Positions 1 through 6,678 are shown, counted from the first letter of the stretch. The stretch: 7,125 nt of DNA from an uncultured Collinsella sp. (GCA_900549195.1 URNK01000089.1:1-7125), one strand, 5' to 3'. A program made the numbers and translations. The notes: a model not told the origin generated them from the sequence alone.

Positions 1-2228
1 TTGTAGATGCTCTCGAAGTTGCCCGAAAGACCCGCGAAGGTGTCGTCCTTGAGCTCGTCCATCACGCGGCCCAGACGCTCGCGGTCGCCGTTGAGGGTAT
101 CCCACGCAAAGTAGCTGTTGGATGCCCAGAGCTGCTCGACCTCGGGGGCGGTCAGGCCAAAGATGGCCTCGTTCTCGCGACCGGCCAGGTCGGCGATCTC
201 GATGTTGGCGCCGTCGAGGGTACCCAGCGTAATGGCGCCGTTCATCATGAGCTTCATGTTGGACGTGCCCGAGGCCTCCTTGCCAGCCGTGGAGATCTGC
301 TCCGAGATCTCGGCGGCGGGGTAGATGAGCTGGGCGTTGCTCACACGGAAGTTGGGGATAAAGCAGACCTTCATGACCTCGTTGACGCGCGGGTCGTTGT
401 TGATGACATCGGCCACGGAGTTAATGAGGCGGATGGTCTCCTTGGCAAAGGTGTAGCTCGAGGCAGCCTTGCCGCTAAAGATGAAGGTCGTCGGCGTCAC
501 GTGGAAGTTGGGATCGGCGATGCGACGGTTGTAGATATCCATCACCTTCATGATGTTCATGAGCTGGCGCTTGTAGGCATGGAAGCGCTTCACCTGAACA
601 TCGAAGACGGTGTTGGGGTCAATGACCAGACCGGTCTCAGCCTTAACGTAGGCGGCCAGGCGCTCCTTGTTGGCGCGCTTGGAGGCACCCACGGCCTTCA
701 GGAACTCGGTGTCGTCCTTAAACTCCTTGAGCTTCTCCAGCTCAAAGGCGTCCTTCAGCCAGCCGTCGCCAATGGCCTCGGTCACGAGCTTGGCATAGGT
801 GGGGTTGGCCTCGGCAAAGAAGCGACGGTGCGAGATGCCGTTGGTCTTGTTGTTGAACTTCTCGGGCGTCAGGGCGTAGAAGTCCTTGAGCACGATGTTC
901 TTGATGATGTCGGAGTGGATCTTGGCCACGCCGTTGACGCTGTGGCTGCAGATCACGGACAGGTTGGCCATGCGAATCTCGCCGTCCCACAGGATGGCGG
1001 TCTGGCGCAGACGCTCCTGCCAGCCCTCCTGCGTGGTGTCGAACGACTCGTGCCAACGACGGCTGATCTCGTCGATGATCTGGTACACACGGGGGAGGAG
1101 CTTAGAGAACATGCCGATGGGCCACTTCTCCAGGGCCTCAGGCAGGATGGTGTGGTTGGTGTAGCTCACGACCTGCGTCACGATGTTCCAGGCGTCATCC
1201 CACTCGAGCTTCTTCTCGTCGATGAGGATACGCATGAGCTCAGGTCCGCACATGGCGGGGTGCGTGTCGTTGGTGTGGATGGCCACAAACTGCGGCAGCA
1301 GCTCCCAGTTCTCGCCGTGCTCCTTCTCAAAGGTGTCCAGCAGGCTGTAGATGCCGGCCGAAACAAACAGGTACTCCTGCTTCAGACGCAGCAGACGGCC
1401 GTGCTCGCCGGCGTCGTTGGGGTAGAGGATGGCGCTGATGGCCTCGGCCTCGGCGCGCTCAGCATCGGCCAGGGCATAGTCGCCGCGGTTGAAGGCCTCC
1501 AGATCGAAGTGCTCCTCGACCGGCTCGGCGGCCCAGACGCGCAGCTTGTTGACGGTCTCGCCGGCATAGCCCACAACGGGGATGTCATAAGGGACGGCAA
1601 GGATGTCCTGCGTGTCCACCGTGCGGTAGAACGTGCGGCCGTTCTCCTCAAAGCCTTCGACGTGGCCACCAAACTTAATGGTCACGGCCTTGTCCTGACG
1701 GCGAACCTCCCAGGGATAGCCATGGGTGAGCCACTCGTCGGTGGCCTCGACCTGGCTGCCGTTGACGATTTCCTGCTTAAACAGGCCGTAGCGGTAGCGC
1801 ATGCCGTTGCCGTAGCCGGCGATGCCCTCGGCTGCCATGGAATCCAGGAAGCACGCGGCCAGACGGCCCAGGCCACCGTTGCCCAGCGCCGGATCGGGCT
1901 CCTGGTTCTCGATGACGGACAGGTCAAAACCCATGTCGTCGAGCGCTTCGGCGACCATGTCGCGCACGCCAAAGTTGAGCAGGTAGTTGTCGAGCAGGCG
2001 GCCGATCAAAAACTCGATCGAAAAGTAGTACACGCGCTTCTTGCCCTCGGCGGTGACGCGGGCGTCGCTCTTGGTGGCAACGGTGCGTGCCTTCTCGGCC
2101 ACGAGCTTGGCCAGGGCGTTAAAGCGGTCCAGGTCGCTGGCAGCCTCGACACTCTTGCCGCTGATGCTCATGACGGCATCGCGATAGAGCTCGGTAAACT
2201 CCTGCTTGTTGTCGAAGATCTTATTCAT
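1..2228 (-). CDS. glgP: Glycogen/alpha-glucan phosphorylase, 3' end cut by window edge
   Basis: A GT35 phosphorylase that uses phosphate to remove glucose-1-phosphate from the non-reducing ends of glycogen or maltodextrin, with pyridoxal phosphate (PLP) as cofactor; cytoplasmic. The frame is open from ATG at 2228 to the left edge, giving 742 residues; family members are about 800, so roughly the last 60-70 are outside. Visible hallmarks are FSIEFLIGRLL near residue 60, GNGGLGR at 116-122, NDTHP at 320-324, VKRFHAYKRQL around 546-556, and the PLP segment EASGTSNMK with the Schiff-base lysine at K659, followed by LGTLDGANIEI. The PLP motif reads SGTSNMK where many homologues have SGTGNMK. The start is supported by AAAGGAA at 2232-2238. 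It lies 94 bp after glgB on the same strand, consistent with a glycogen operon. Preference for glycogen over maltodextrin cannot be decided from sequence. Confidence 0.97.
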   Translation of the reverse strand, partial: MNKIFDNKQEFTELYRDAVMSISGKSVEAASDLDRFNALAKLVAEKARTVATKSDARVTAEGKKRVYYFSIEFLIGRLLDNYLLNFGVRDMVAEALDDMGFDLSVIENQEPDPALGNGGLGRLAACFLDSMAAEGIAGYGNGMRYRYGLFKQEIVNGSQVEATDEWLTHGYPWEVRRQDKAVTIKFGGHVEGFEENGRTFYRTVDTQDILAVPYDIPVVGYAGETVNKLRVWAAEPVEEHFDLEAFNRGDYALADAERAEAEAISAILYPNDAGEHGRLLRLKQEYLFVSAGIYSLLDTFEKEHGENWELLPQFVAIHTNDTHPAMCGPELMRILIDEKKLEWDDAWNIVTQVVSYTNHTILPEALEKWPIGMFSKLLPRVYQIIDEISRRWHESFDTTQEGWQERLRQTAILWDGEIRMANLSVICSHSVNGVAKIHSDIIKNIVLKDFYALTPEKFNNKTNGISHRRFFAEANPTYAKLVTEAIGDGWLKDAFELEKLKEFKDDTEFLKAVGASKRANKERLAAYVKAETGLVIDPNTVFDVQVKRFHAYKRQLMNIMKVMDIYNRRIADPNFHVTPTTFIFSGKAASSYTFAKETIRLINSVADVINNDPRVNEVMKVCFIPNFRVSNAQLIYPAAEISEQISTAGKEASGTSNMKLMMNGAITLGTLDGANIEIADLAGRENEAIFGLTAPEVEQLWASNSYFAWDTLNGDRERLGRVMDELKDDTFAGLSGNFESIY

Positions 2229-2322
2229 ACGTTCCTTTCCCCCGGGGATGTTTCTCCCGGAACGGTTATGTCTTGTATCCTACGCCCTCGTGAGGCGGGT
2301 GATTACAGCTGTAACGGCTTTG
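2229..2322 (-). promoter_or_regulatory. glgB-glgP intergenic spacer with ribosome binding site and palindrome
   Basis: Reading toward glgP, this 94-bp spacer holds a perfect 12-bp palindrome TTACAGCTGTAA (2303-2314), a TAGGAT that could be a weak -10 (plus-strand 2277-2282) without a matching -35, a 5-bp stem CCGGG/CCCGG (2242-2246 with 2256-2260), and a strong Shine-Dalgarno AAAGGAA (2232-2238) close to the glgP ATG. No T-tract terminator follows glgB, so read-through from glgB into glgP is likely. An internal promoter is possible but unproven. Confidence 0.4.
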
Positions 2323-4584
2323 TTACGCTTTCTTGGCAGGAGCCTTAGCAGCGGCTGCCTTGGCCTTGGGAGCAGCCTTTTTAGTGGCTGCCTTTTTGGC
2401 CGTGGTGGACTTGGCCGAAGCCTTGGCAGCGGGCTTGGCAGCCTTCGCCTTGGCCGGAGCCTTCTTAGCAGCTGCAGTCTTGGGCTTCACCGAGGACGTA
2501 CGCTTGCGCGTCGCCTTCTTGGGCTTCTCGACCACGGGCGGCTTATAGCTGCTGGGGCCGCGGCGCTTAAGCACCACGCCTGCCAGGCCGGGCACCTTCA
2601 TCTCGATGGAGTCCATCTGCCCGTTCCAGGGATAGGGCTCGCTCGAGCAGGTGTAGGGCTCCTCACCGGCATAGCCACTGCCGCCAAACTCGGGACGGTC
2701 GGAATCGAAGATGACCTCCCAGTCGCCCTCGCGCGGCACTCCCACGCGGAAGCTCTCGTAGCTCGCCGGATCAAAGTTGATCAGGATCACCAAGTCGTCA
2801 TCGACGTCCTCGCCCTGACGCACAAAGCTCACGATGGACTGTTTGGAGTTATCCGCGTCGATCCAGGTAAAGCCGTCGTCGGTGTAGCCGCGCTCGTACA
2901 GAGCGGGCTCGGCGGTGTACAGGTGGTTGAGCGCCTTGATAAACGCCTGATGATGACGGTGGGTCTCGTACTCCTCGGTCAAGAACCACTGAATGGACTC
3001 GTAGTAGCGCCATTCAATAAACTGGCCGATCTCGTTGCCCATAAAGTTGAGCTTGGCACCGGGGTGCGTCATCTGGTAGAAGGCCAGCGTGCGCAGGCCC
3101 GCAAACTGGCGCCACCAGTCGCCCGGCATACGGCCGATGAGCGAGCACTTGCCGTGCACGACTTCGTCGTGACTCAGCGGACAGATAAAGTTCTCGGTAA
3201 AGGCATACATGATGGAGAACGTGAGCAGCCCGTGGTTGCCGGGGCGCCACGGAAAATCGGTCTGCATGTAGTGCAGGGTGTCGTTCATCCAGCCCATGTC
3301 CCACTTGTAGTGGAAGCCCAGGCCGCCGTCCTGCGGCGGATAGGTCACGAGCGGCCACGCGGTGGACTCCTCGGCCATCATCATCACGTCGGGGTAGTGT
3401 GCCTCAACGGCGCAGTTGACCTGACGGATAAACGCGCTGGCGTCCAGATCCTCCTCGGTACCGTACTTGTTGAACTTCTTTTGGCCGGGATCGTCGATGC
3501 CAAAATTGAGGTACAGCATGCTGGACACGCCGTCCATGCGAATGCCGTCCACGTGGAAGTTCTCGAGCCAGTACAGCACGTTGGAGACCAGGAAGGAGCG
3601 AACCTCGCCGCGGGCGAAGTCAAACTTGTGCGTGCCCCAGTTGGGGTGAATCTCGTGCTCAAAGAGCATGTGGCCGTTAAAGGTGGCAAGGCCGTGGGAG
3701 TCGGCGCAAAAACCGCCGGGCACCCAGTCCATAATCACGCCGATGCCTGCCTCGTGGCATGCATCGATAAAGTGCATGAGCTGCTGCGGGTTGCCGTAGC
3801 GCGACGTGGCGGCGTAGTAACCGGTCGTCTGGTAGCCCCAGGAGCCATCGAAGGGATGCTCCATAAGCGGCATGACCTCGATATGCGTATAGCCCATATC
3901 GCGGACGTAGTCCACGAGCTCCACCGACAGGTCGTCGTAGGTGTAAAACTCACCGCGCTGCGCGGGGAAGGGGTCCATGGGACCGGGGTAGTTGCCGTAC
4001 TCGTCGGGCTCGCCCTGCGGCGCGTCGCCGTGGCGCTTCCACGAGCCAATATGCACCTCGTAGATGTTAAGGGGTTGCGACATGTGGTTATGGCCGGCGC
4101 GTCGCTTGAGCCAAGCCGCGTCGTTCCACTGGTAGCCATCGAGGGTCCATAGCACGCTGGCGGTACCCGGAGGGCACTCGGCCTTAAAGGCATACGGATC
4201 GGCCTTGTAGAGCTTTTCGCCCTCGTTGGTCTCGATAAGGTATTTATAGAGCTGGCCCTGCTCGGCGCCAGGAATAAAGCCTTCCCAAATAGAGCTCGTA
4301 TGCACGGGCACCAGCGGGTTGGCTTGCTCATCCCAGTCGTTAAATTCACCAATGACGTGAACGCTCTTTACGTCGGGCGCCCAAACGCAAAAACGCCAGC
4401 CGCGCGTACGGTTCTGCGTGTCGGGGTGCGCGCCCATCTTTTCCCAGCTGCGCTCCCACGTACCGATGCCAAACAGATAGACATCGTCTTTGGTGAGCTC
4501 CGGCGCGTGCGGGGCGGCTTTACGGGTAGCAGGCTTTTTGGTTGCTGGCTTTAGCTTTGTATCGCTCACGTTTGATCCCATCAT
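2323..4584 (-). CDS. glgB: 1,4-alpha-glucan (glycogen) branching enzyme with Lys/Ala-rich tail
   Basis: A GH13 branching enzyme that cuts alpha-1,4 glucan and rejoins the piece as an alpha-1,6 branch. From ATG 4584 it is 753 residues: a short basic N-terminus, a CBM48-type domain about 61-150 (GWRFCVWAPDVKSVHVIGEFNDWD), the barrel about 180-560, a C-terminal beta domain to about 675, then a tail at 686-753. Six of the seven GH13 invariant residues are present: region I D286, R349 and nucleophile D351 (DGIRMDGV), acid/base E405 (AEES), and H472/D473 (LSHDEVVHGK). The region I histidine is replaced by G291 (DWVPGGF instead of DWVPxHF). The tail has 22 Lys and 26 Ala in 68 residues. The start is uncertain: ATG 4584 and ATG 4581 lack a Shine-Dalgarno, while GTG 4569 has GGGA six bases upstream and gives a V/M-SDTKL start; TTG 4629 has none. 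A likely promoter lies at 4782-4811. Confidence 0.95.
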   Translation of the reverse strand: MMGSNVSDTKLKPATKKPATRKAAPHAPELTKDDVYLFGIGTWERSWEKMGAHPDTQNRTRGWRFCVWAPDVKSVHVIGEFNDWDEQANPLVPVHTSSIWEGFIPGAEQGQLYKYLIETNEGEKLYKADPYAFKAECPPGTASVLWTLDGYQWNDAAWLKRRAGHNHMSQPLNIYEVHIGSWKRHGDAPQGEPDEYGNYPGPMDPFPAQRGEFYTYDDLSVELVDYVRDMGYTHIEVMPLMEHPFDGSWGYQTTGYYAATSRYGNPQQLMHFIDACHEAGIGVIMDWVPGGFCADSHGLATFNGHMLFEHEIHPNWGTHKFDFARGEVRSFLVSNVLYWLENFHVDGIRMDGVSSMLYLNFGIDDPGQKKFNKYGTEEDLDASAFIRQVNCAVEAHYPDVMMMAEESTAWPLVTYPPQDGGLGFHYKWDMGWMNDTLHYMQTDFPWRPGNHGLLTFSIMYAFTENFICPLSHDEVVHGKCSLIGRMPGDWWRQFAGLRTLAFYQMTHPGAKLNFMGNEIGQFIEWRYYESIQWFLTEEYETHRHHQAFIKALNHLYTAEPALYERGYTDDGFTWIDADNSKQSIVSFVRQGEDVDDDLVILINFDPASYESFRVGVPREGDWEVIFDSDRPEFGGSGYAGEEPYTCSSEPYPWNGQMDSIEMKVPGLAGVVLKRRGPSSYKPPVVEKPKKATRKRTSSVKPKTAAAKKAPAKAKAAKPAAKASAKSTTAKKAATKKAAPKAKAAAAKAPAKKA

Positions 4585-4669
4585 GACGCGGCAGCGTGTT
4601 GCCTTGGTGACTAGATGCGAAAGGTCCAAGGCTGCACGAATCGAAGGGACGGCGATAGTTCTATGATTC

Positions 4670-4695
4670 GTTCCACCTCGCGTGCTCGGTGGAAC
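4670..4695 (-). repeat. Hairpin in the probable glgB leader
   Basis: A perfect 8-bp inverted repeat, GTTCCACC (4670-4677) and GGTGGAAC (4688-4695), with a 10-base loop. In a glgB transcript from the candidate promoter at about 4780 it would lie roughly 85 bases before the start codon. A smaller self-complementary stretch (ATAGTTCTAT, 4655-4664) lies just downstream in that direction. There is no U-tract, so it is not a standard terminator. A regulatory RNA role is possible; I do not recognise a known riboswitch. Confidence 0.45.
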
Positions 4696-4781
4696 TTTCG
4701 GCAGAAACTACGATAACACCTGTACGTTACTTTTATGAACGAAAGAGGATTTGCGGGCGCGTTTAATCGGTAAGCGCCATG

Positions 4782-4811
4782 TTTATACCACTTGCAGAAT
4801 TGCCGTGGTAA
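4782..4811 (-). promoter_or_regulatory. Candidate glgB promoter (extended -10)
   Basis: On the minus strand, TATAAA (plus 4782-4787) is preceded by TGG, giving an extended -10, with TTACCA (plus 4806-4811) 18 bases upstream as a four-of-six -35. The start would be about 190 bases before glgB. The -35 falls within the left arm of the inverted repeat at 4806-4831, so a protein bound there would be expected to affect this promoter. Confidence 0.4.
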
Positions 4812-4831
4812 AACTCTTGACAGTTTTACCA
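4806..4831. promoter_or_regulatory. Operator-like inverted repeat between divergent genes
   Basis: TGGTAAAAC (4806-4814) and GTTTTACCA (4823-4831) form a perfect 9-bp inverted repeat with an 8-base centre. The centre and right-arm edge contain TTGACA (4817-4822), a consensus -35 on the plus strand, and the left arm covers the candidate minus-strand glgB -35. Symmetry, position and overlap with promoter elements fit a dimeric repressor or activator site. The regulator is unknown. It is unlikely to be a terminator, as no T-run follows on either strand. Confidence 0.55.
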
Positions 4832-4848
4832 ATTAGCGTTTCTAGATT
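4817..4848 (+). promoter_or_regulatory. Candidate promoter for the HAD-thiN unit
   Basis: TTGACA at 4817-4822 matches the -35 consensus exactly, but the best -10 (TAGATT, 4843-4848) is 20 bases away, longer than the usual 16-18. A second -35-like TTGACG occurs at 4855-4860 with no good -10. The -35 call is fairly strong and the -10 weak; an activator could compensate for the poor spacing. Confidence 0.35.
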
Positions 4849-4861
4849 ATTAGGTTGACGT

Positions 4862-4892
4862 TTGGTAAAACGTTTTTAGCAGGTTGTTTACC
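4862..4892. promoter_or_regulatory. Second pair of TGGTA half-sites upstream of the HAD gene
   Basis: TTGGTAAAAC (4862-4871) repeats the half-site of the inverted repeat at 4806-4831, matching ten bases of its complement GTTTTACCAA at 4823-4832. An imperfect opposite half-site, GTTTACC, follows at 4886-4892. The overlapping AAAACGTTTT (4867-4876) is also palindromic with a central CG, as in many LacI-family operators, so a sugar-responsive LacI-type regulator is one possibility. This is inference from motif form alone. Confidence 0.35.
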
Positions 4893-4915
4893 CTTTGACA
4901 TCGAAAGGCTCTTTT

Positions 4916-5605
4916 ATGGACCACATCGCTGCCCCAAGTGTTGCTTTTATTTTCGATTGCGATGGCACGCTGGTTAATAGCACTCCCGTTTGGGCCTATG
5001 CCCAGCCCGAGTTATTACACCGCCACGGTGTTGACGTGACGGTCGACGATTTTGCCCAGTTTGAGCATTTGTCGCTCGAGGATGAGTGCCAGGCCTACCA
5101 CGACATCTGGGGTATTGGCGAAAATGGCGAGGAGCTCTACCGCGAGCTGAGCGACATCCTGATCGATGGTTACTCCAAGGTGCCGCCGCGCGAGGGCCTG
5201 CTGGCATTTTTGAAGCAGGCGCAGGAGGCCGGTATCGCCATGTGCGTTGCCACGTCCACGCCAGCCGAGCTTGTTACGTCTGCGCTTGCGGGCGCCGGTC
5301 TCGATGCCTACATGGAGTTTATTACCACCACGGGCGAGGCGGGGCGCTCCAAGCAGTTCCCCGACGTATACGAGCTGGCGCTGCGCCGCCTAGAGGAGCG
5401 TCACGGGCACAAGTTTGAGCGTGCATGGGTGTTTGAGGACGCCGTCTTTGGCCTTAAGAGCTCTGGCACCGCCGGCTTTAAGCGTGTGGGCATCTATGAC
5501 CCGCACGGCCGCATGGAGCGCGACGAGGTTCGCGACAACTGCGATATCTTTATCGATAGCTATGAAGACCTGGATCTGGCCCGCGTGCTTGCGTTTGAGG
5601 GATAG
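4916..5605 (+). CDS. HAD-superfamily hydrolase, probable small-molecule phosphatase (subfamily IA)
   Basis: A 229-residue protein of usual length for HAD subfamily IA phosphatases, with a helical C1 cap about residues 22-90. Motif I is DCDGTLVNS (nucleophile D14, acid/base D16), motif II is VATST with T113 as the likely phosphate-binding residue, motif III lysine is probably K146 (GRSKQFPD), and motif IV is VFEDAVFGL with E174 and D175 for magnesium. The family dephosphorylates sugar phosphates, phosphoglycolate, nucleotides or cofactor intermediates; the substrate cannot be assigned from these motifs, and a beta-phosphoglucomutase-like role is not excluded. ATG 4916 is chosen over the in-frame TTG at 4895 because GAAAGG (4903-4908) sits seven bases before it. 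It is divergent from glgB and ends 9 bp before the thiamine pyrophosphokinase gene, so the two are probably cotranscribed. Confidence 0.9.
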   Translation: MDHIAAPSVAFIFDCDGTLVNSTPVWAYAQPELLHRHGVDVTVDDFAQFEHLSLEDECQAYHDIWGIGENGEELYRELSDILIDGYSKVPPREGLLAFLKQAQEAGIAMCVATSTPAELVTSALAGAGLDAYMEFITTTGEAGRSKQFPDVYELALRRLEERHGHKFERAWVFEDAVFGLKSSGTAGFKRVGIYDPHGRMERDEVRDNCDIFIDSYEDLDLARVLAFEG

Positions 5606-5614
5606 GCGAGCGCT

Positions 5615-6256
5615 GTGGCTTGTAAGGTATTAGTAGTTTGCGGCTCGCCCGTGGTGGCGGGCGCGAATTTGATGCGTCGGCTAGCGGGGGAGTGCGACCA
5701 CGTTGTCGCCGTGGACCGCGGGCTCGACGCGTTACTGGGCGCGGGACTGGGCTGCGACGTATATGTGGGGGATGCCGACACGGTGAGCGACGCCGGTCGT
5801 GCGTTGGTTGATGCCGCCGAAGCTTTTGAGGTAGAGCGCCATGACCCGTACAAGGACTACACCGATTTGGCGTTGGCGCTCGATTCGGTCCGCCGTCGCT
5901 GGCCGGGTGCCGAAGTGGTTGCGACCTGCGCCACCGGCGGCCGCCCGGATATGGCCCTTTCCGTACTGGGGCTGCTCGCGAGCTACAAGGGCGCCCCAGT
6001 CTGGATTGCCGAAGACGAGATCACGGCCCGTATCCTGCACGGAGGCGAATCCTGGGCCATCGAAGGTGCCGAAGGCAAGACGTTTTCCATAATCGCAATC
6101 GCCCCCAACACCGAGGTTAGCGAGCACGGCCTAGAGTGGGAACTAGATCACAGCTCCCTGGGTTTGTTGGCCGACACGGGCATTAGCAACGTCGTCAGGT
6201 CAACAGCCACGATCCGAGTCCACACCGGCACTGCCATCGCTTACCTATATCATTAG
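5615..6256 (+). CDS. thiN: Thiamine pyrophosphokinase (thiamine diphosphokinase)
   Basis: Transfers a diphosphate group from ATP to thiamine, making thiamine diphosphate, the cofactor of pyruvate-processing enzymes and transketolase. The protein is 213 residues, the usual bacterial length. Family landmarks occur in order: AVDRGLDALL (32-41), the metal-binding GDADT (52-56, usually GDxDS), YKDYTDLALAL (79-89, matching KDxTDxxxAL), ATGGRPDM (106-113), and TGISN (188-192) in the C-terminal thiamine-binding beta region. The His that commonly ends GGRxDH is Met113 here, while Asp112 is kept. Translation starts at GTG 5615, with a modest purine-rich GGCGAG just upstream; no ATG fits the conserved N-terminal strand. 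The 9-bp gap from the HAD gene indicates coupling. No TPP riboswitch is recognisable upstream and no terminator follows before the tRNA promoter. Confidence 0.9.
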   Translation: MACKVLVVCGSPVVAGANLMRRLAGECDHVVAVDRGLDALLGAGLGCDVYVGDADTVSDAGRALVDAAEAFEVERHDPYKDYTDLALALDSVRRRWPGAEVVATCATGGRPDMALSVLGLLASYKGAPVWIAEDEITARILHGGESWAIEGAEGKTFSIIAIAPNTEVSEHGLEWELDHSSLGLLADTGISNVVRSTATIRVHTGTAIAYLYH

Positions 6257-6283
6257 GCATTTAGAGTCTGACCAAAAAAGTCC

Positions 6284-6312
6284 TTGCACGTCGCGCTAAC
6301 TTCCCCTATAGT
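6284..6312 (+). promoter_or_regulatory. Promoter of the tRNA-Ala gene
   Basis: TTGCAC (6284-6289) and TATAGT (6307-6312) are separated by exactly 17 bases, and the -10 ends 13 bases before the mature tRNA. Sequence, spacing and position all fit a strong sigma-70-type promoter, so the tRNA need not depend on read-through from thiN. Confidence 0.8.
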
Positions 6313-6325
6313 ATCTCCACGTCAC

Positions 6326-6401
6326 GGGGGCGTAGCTCAGCTGGGAGAGCGCTTGACTGGCAGTCAAGAGGTCAGGGGTTCGATCCCCCTCGTCTCCACC
6401 A
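6326..6401 (+). tRNA. tRNA-Ala (anticodon GGC), CCA encoded
   Basis: A complete 76-base cloverleaf: acceptor GGGGGCG/CGTCTCC, D arm GCTC/GAGC, anticodon stem CTTGA/TCAAG with loop CTGGCAG, and T arm AGGGG/CCCCT around TTCGATC. The anticodon GGC (6359-6361) reads GCC and GCU alanine codons. The G3:U70 pair, the main identity element for alanyl-tRNA synthetase, is present, as are U33, discriminator A73 and a genome-encoded CCA. It is transcribed alone, between its own promoter and terminator. Confidence 0.98.
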
Positions 6402-6411
6402 TCGTGAATGC

Positions 6412-6442
6412 AAAGGCCTTCGGAATTCCGAAGGCCTTTTTT
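6412..6442 (+). terminator. Intrinsic terminator after tRNA-Ala
   Basis: A perfect 12-bp stem, AAAGGCCTTCGG (6412-6423) with CCGAAGGCCTTT (6428-6439), closes an AATT loop and runs into a six-T tract (6437-6442). It starts 11 bases after the tRNA CCA end, as expected for a monocistronic tRNA. Confidence 0.92.
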
Positions 6443-6619
6443 CATACCAAAATATCTCGCGCTACAAAGCCCCCTACGTCAACAAAAAGTTGCACAATTT
6501 ATTTCCCATGTCTGTACGTAGTTTGTTAGACAAACGCGATTATCGGCGCAGCTCGCTGCTTCATTTGGGCTTCAGGAACGCCCCCAATCACCGCCAGTAC
6601 CTCAATAACCTGCATCAAC

Positions 6620-6678
6620 GTGAACAACATCCCAAAACAACCCCATTAAGCACACTAAATGAACGATATGTTGTTCAC
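6620..6678. repeat. 11-bp perfect inverted repeat, arms 37 bp apart
   Basis: GTGAACAACAT (6620-6630) and ATGTTGTTCAC (6668-6678) are exact reverse complements around a 37-base spacer. The arms could pair in RNA, bind a dimeric protein, or mark the edges of a small element. No T-run follows. The function is unknown. Confidence 0.5.

Noticed and set aside
2283..2300. A GCCCTCGTGAGGC-like stem after glgB, considered as a terminator
   Set aside because: The stem is short and has no T-run on the minus strand; read-through into glgP is more likely.
501..2348. A 615-codon open frame on the plus strand opposite glgP
   Set aside because: It is the mirror of a strongly conserved phosphorylase gene in high-GC DNA, where rare TTA, CTA and TCA codons leave the antisense frame open. 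The peptide is Val/Leu/Gly/His-rich with no family features.
2206..4152. A 648-codon open frame on the plus strand opposite glgB
   Set aside because: Same explanation: the minus-strand frame holds every branching-enzyme domain and the antisense peptide is low-complexity without motifs.
6521..6535. GTTTGT-TAG-ACAAAC, considered as a terminator hairpin
   Set aside because: Six-bp arms with a three-base loop, no T-tract on either strand, and no gene that would need it.
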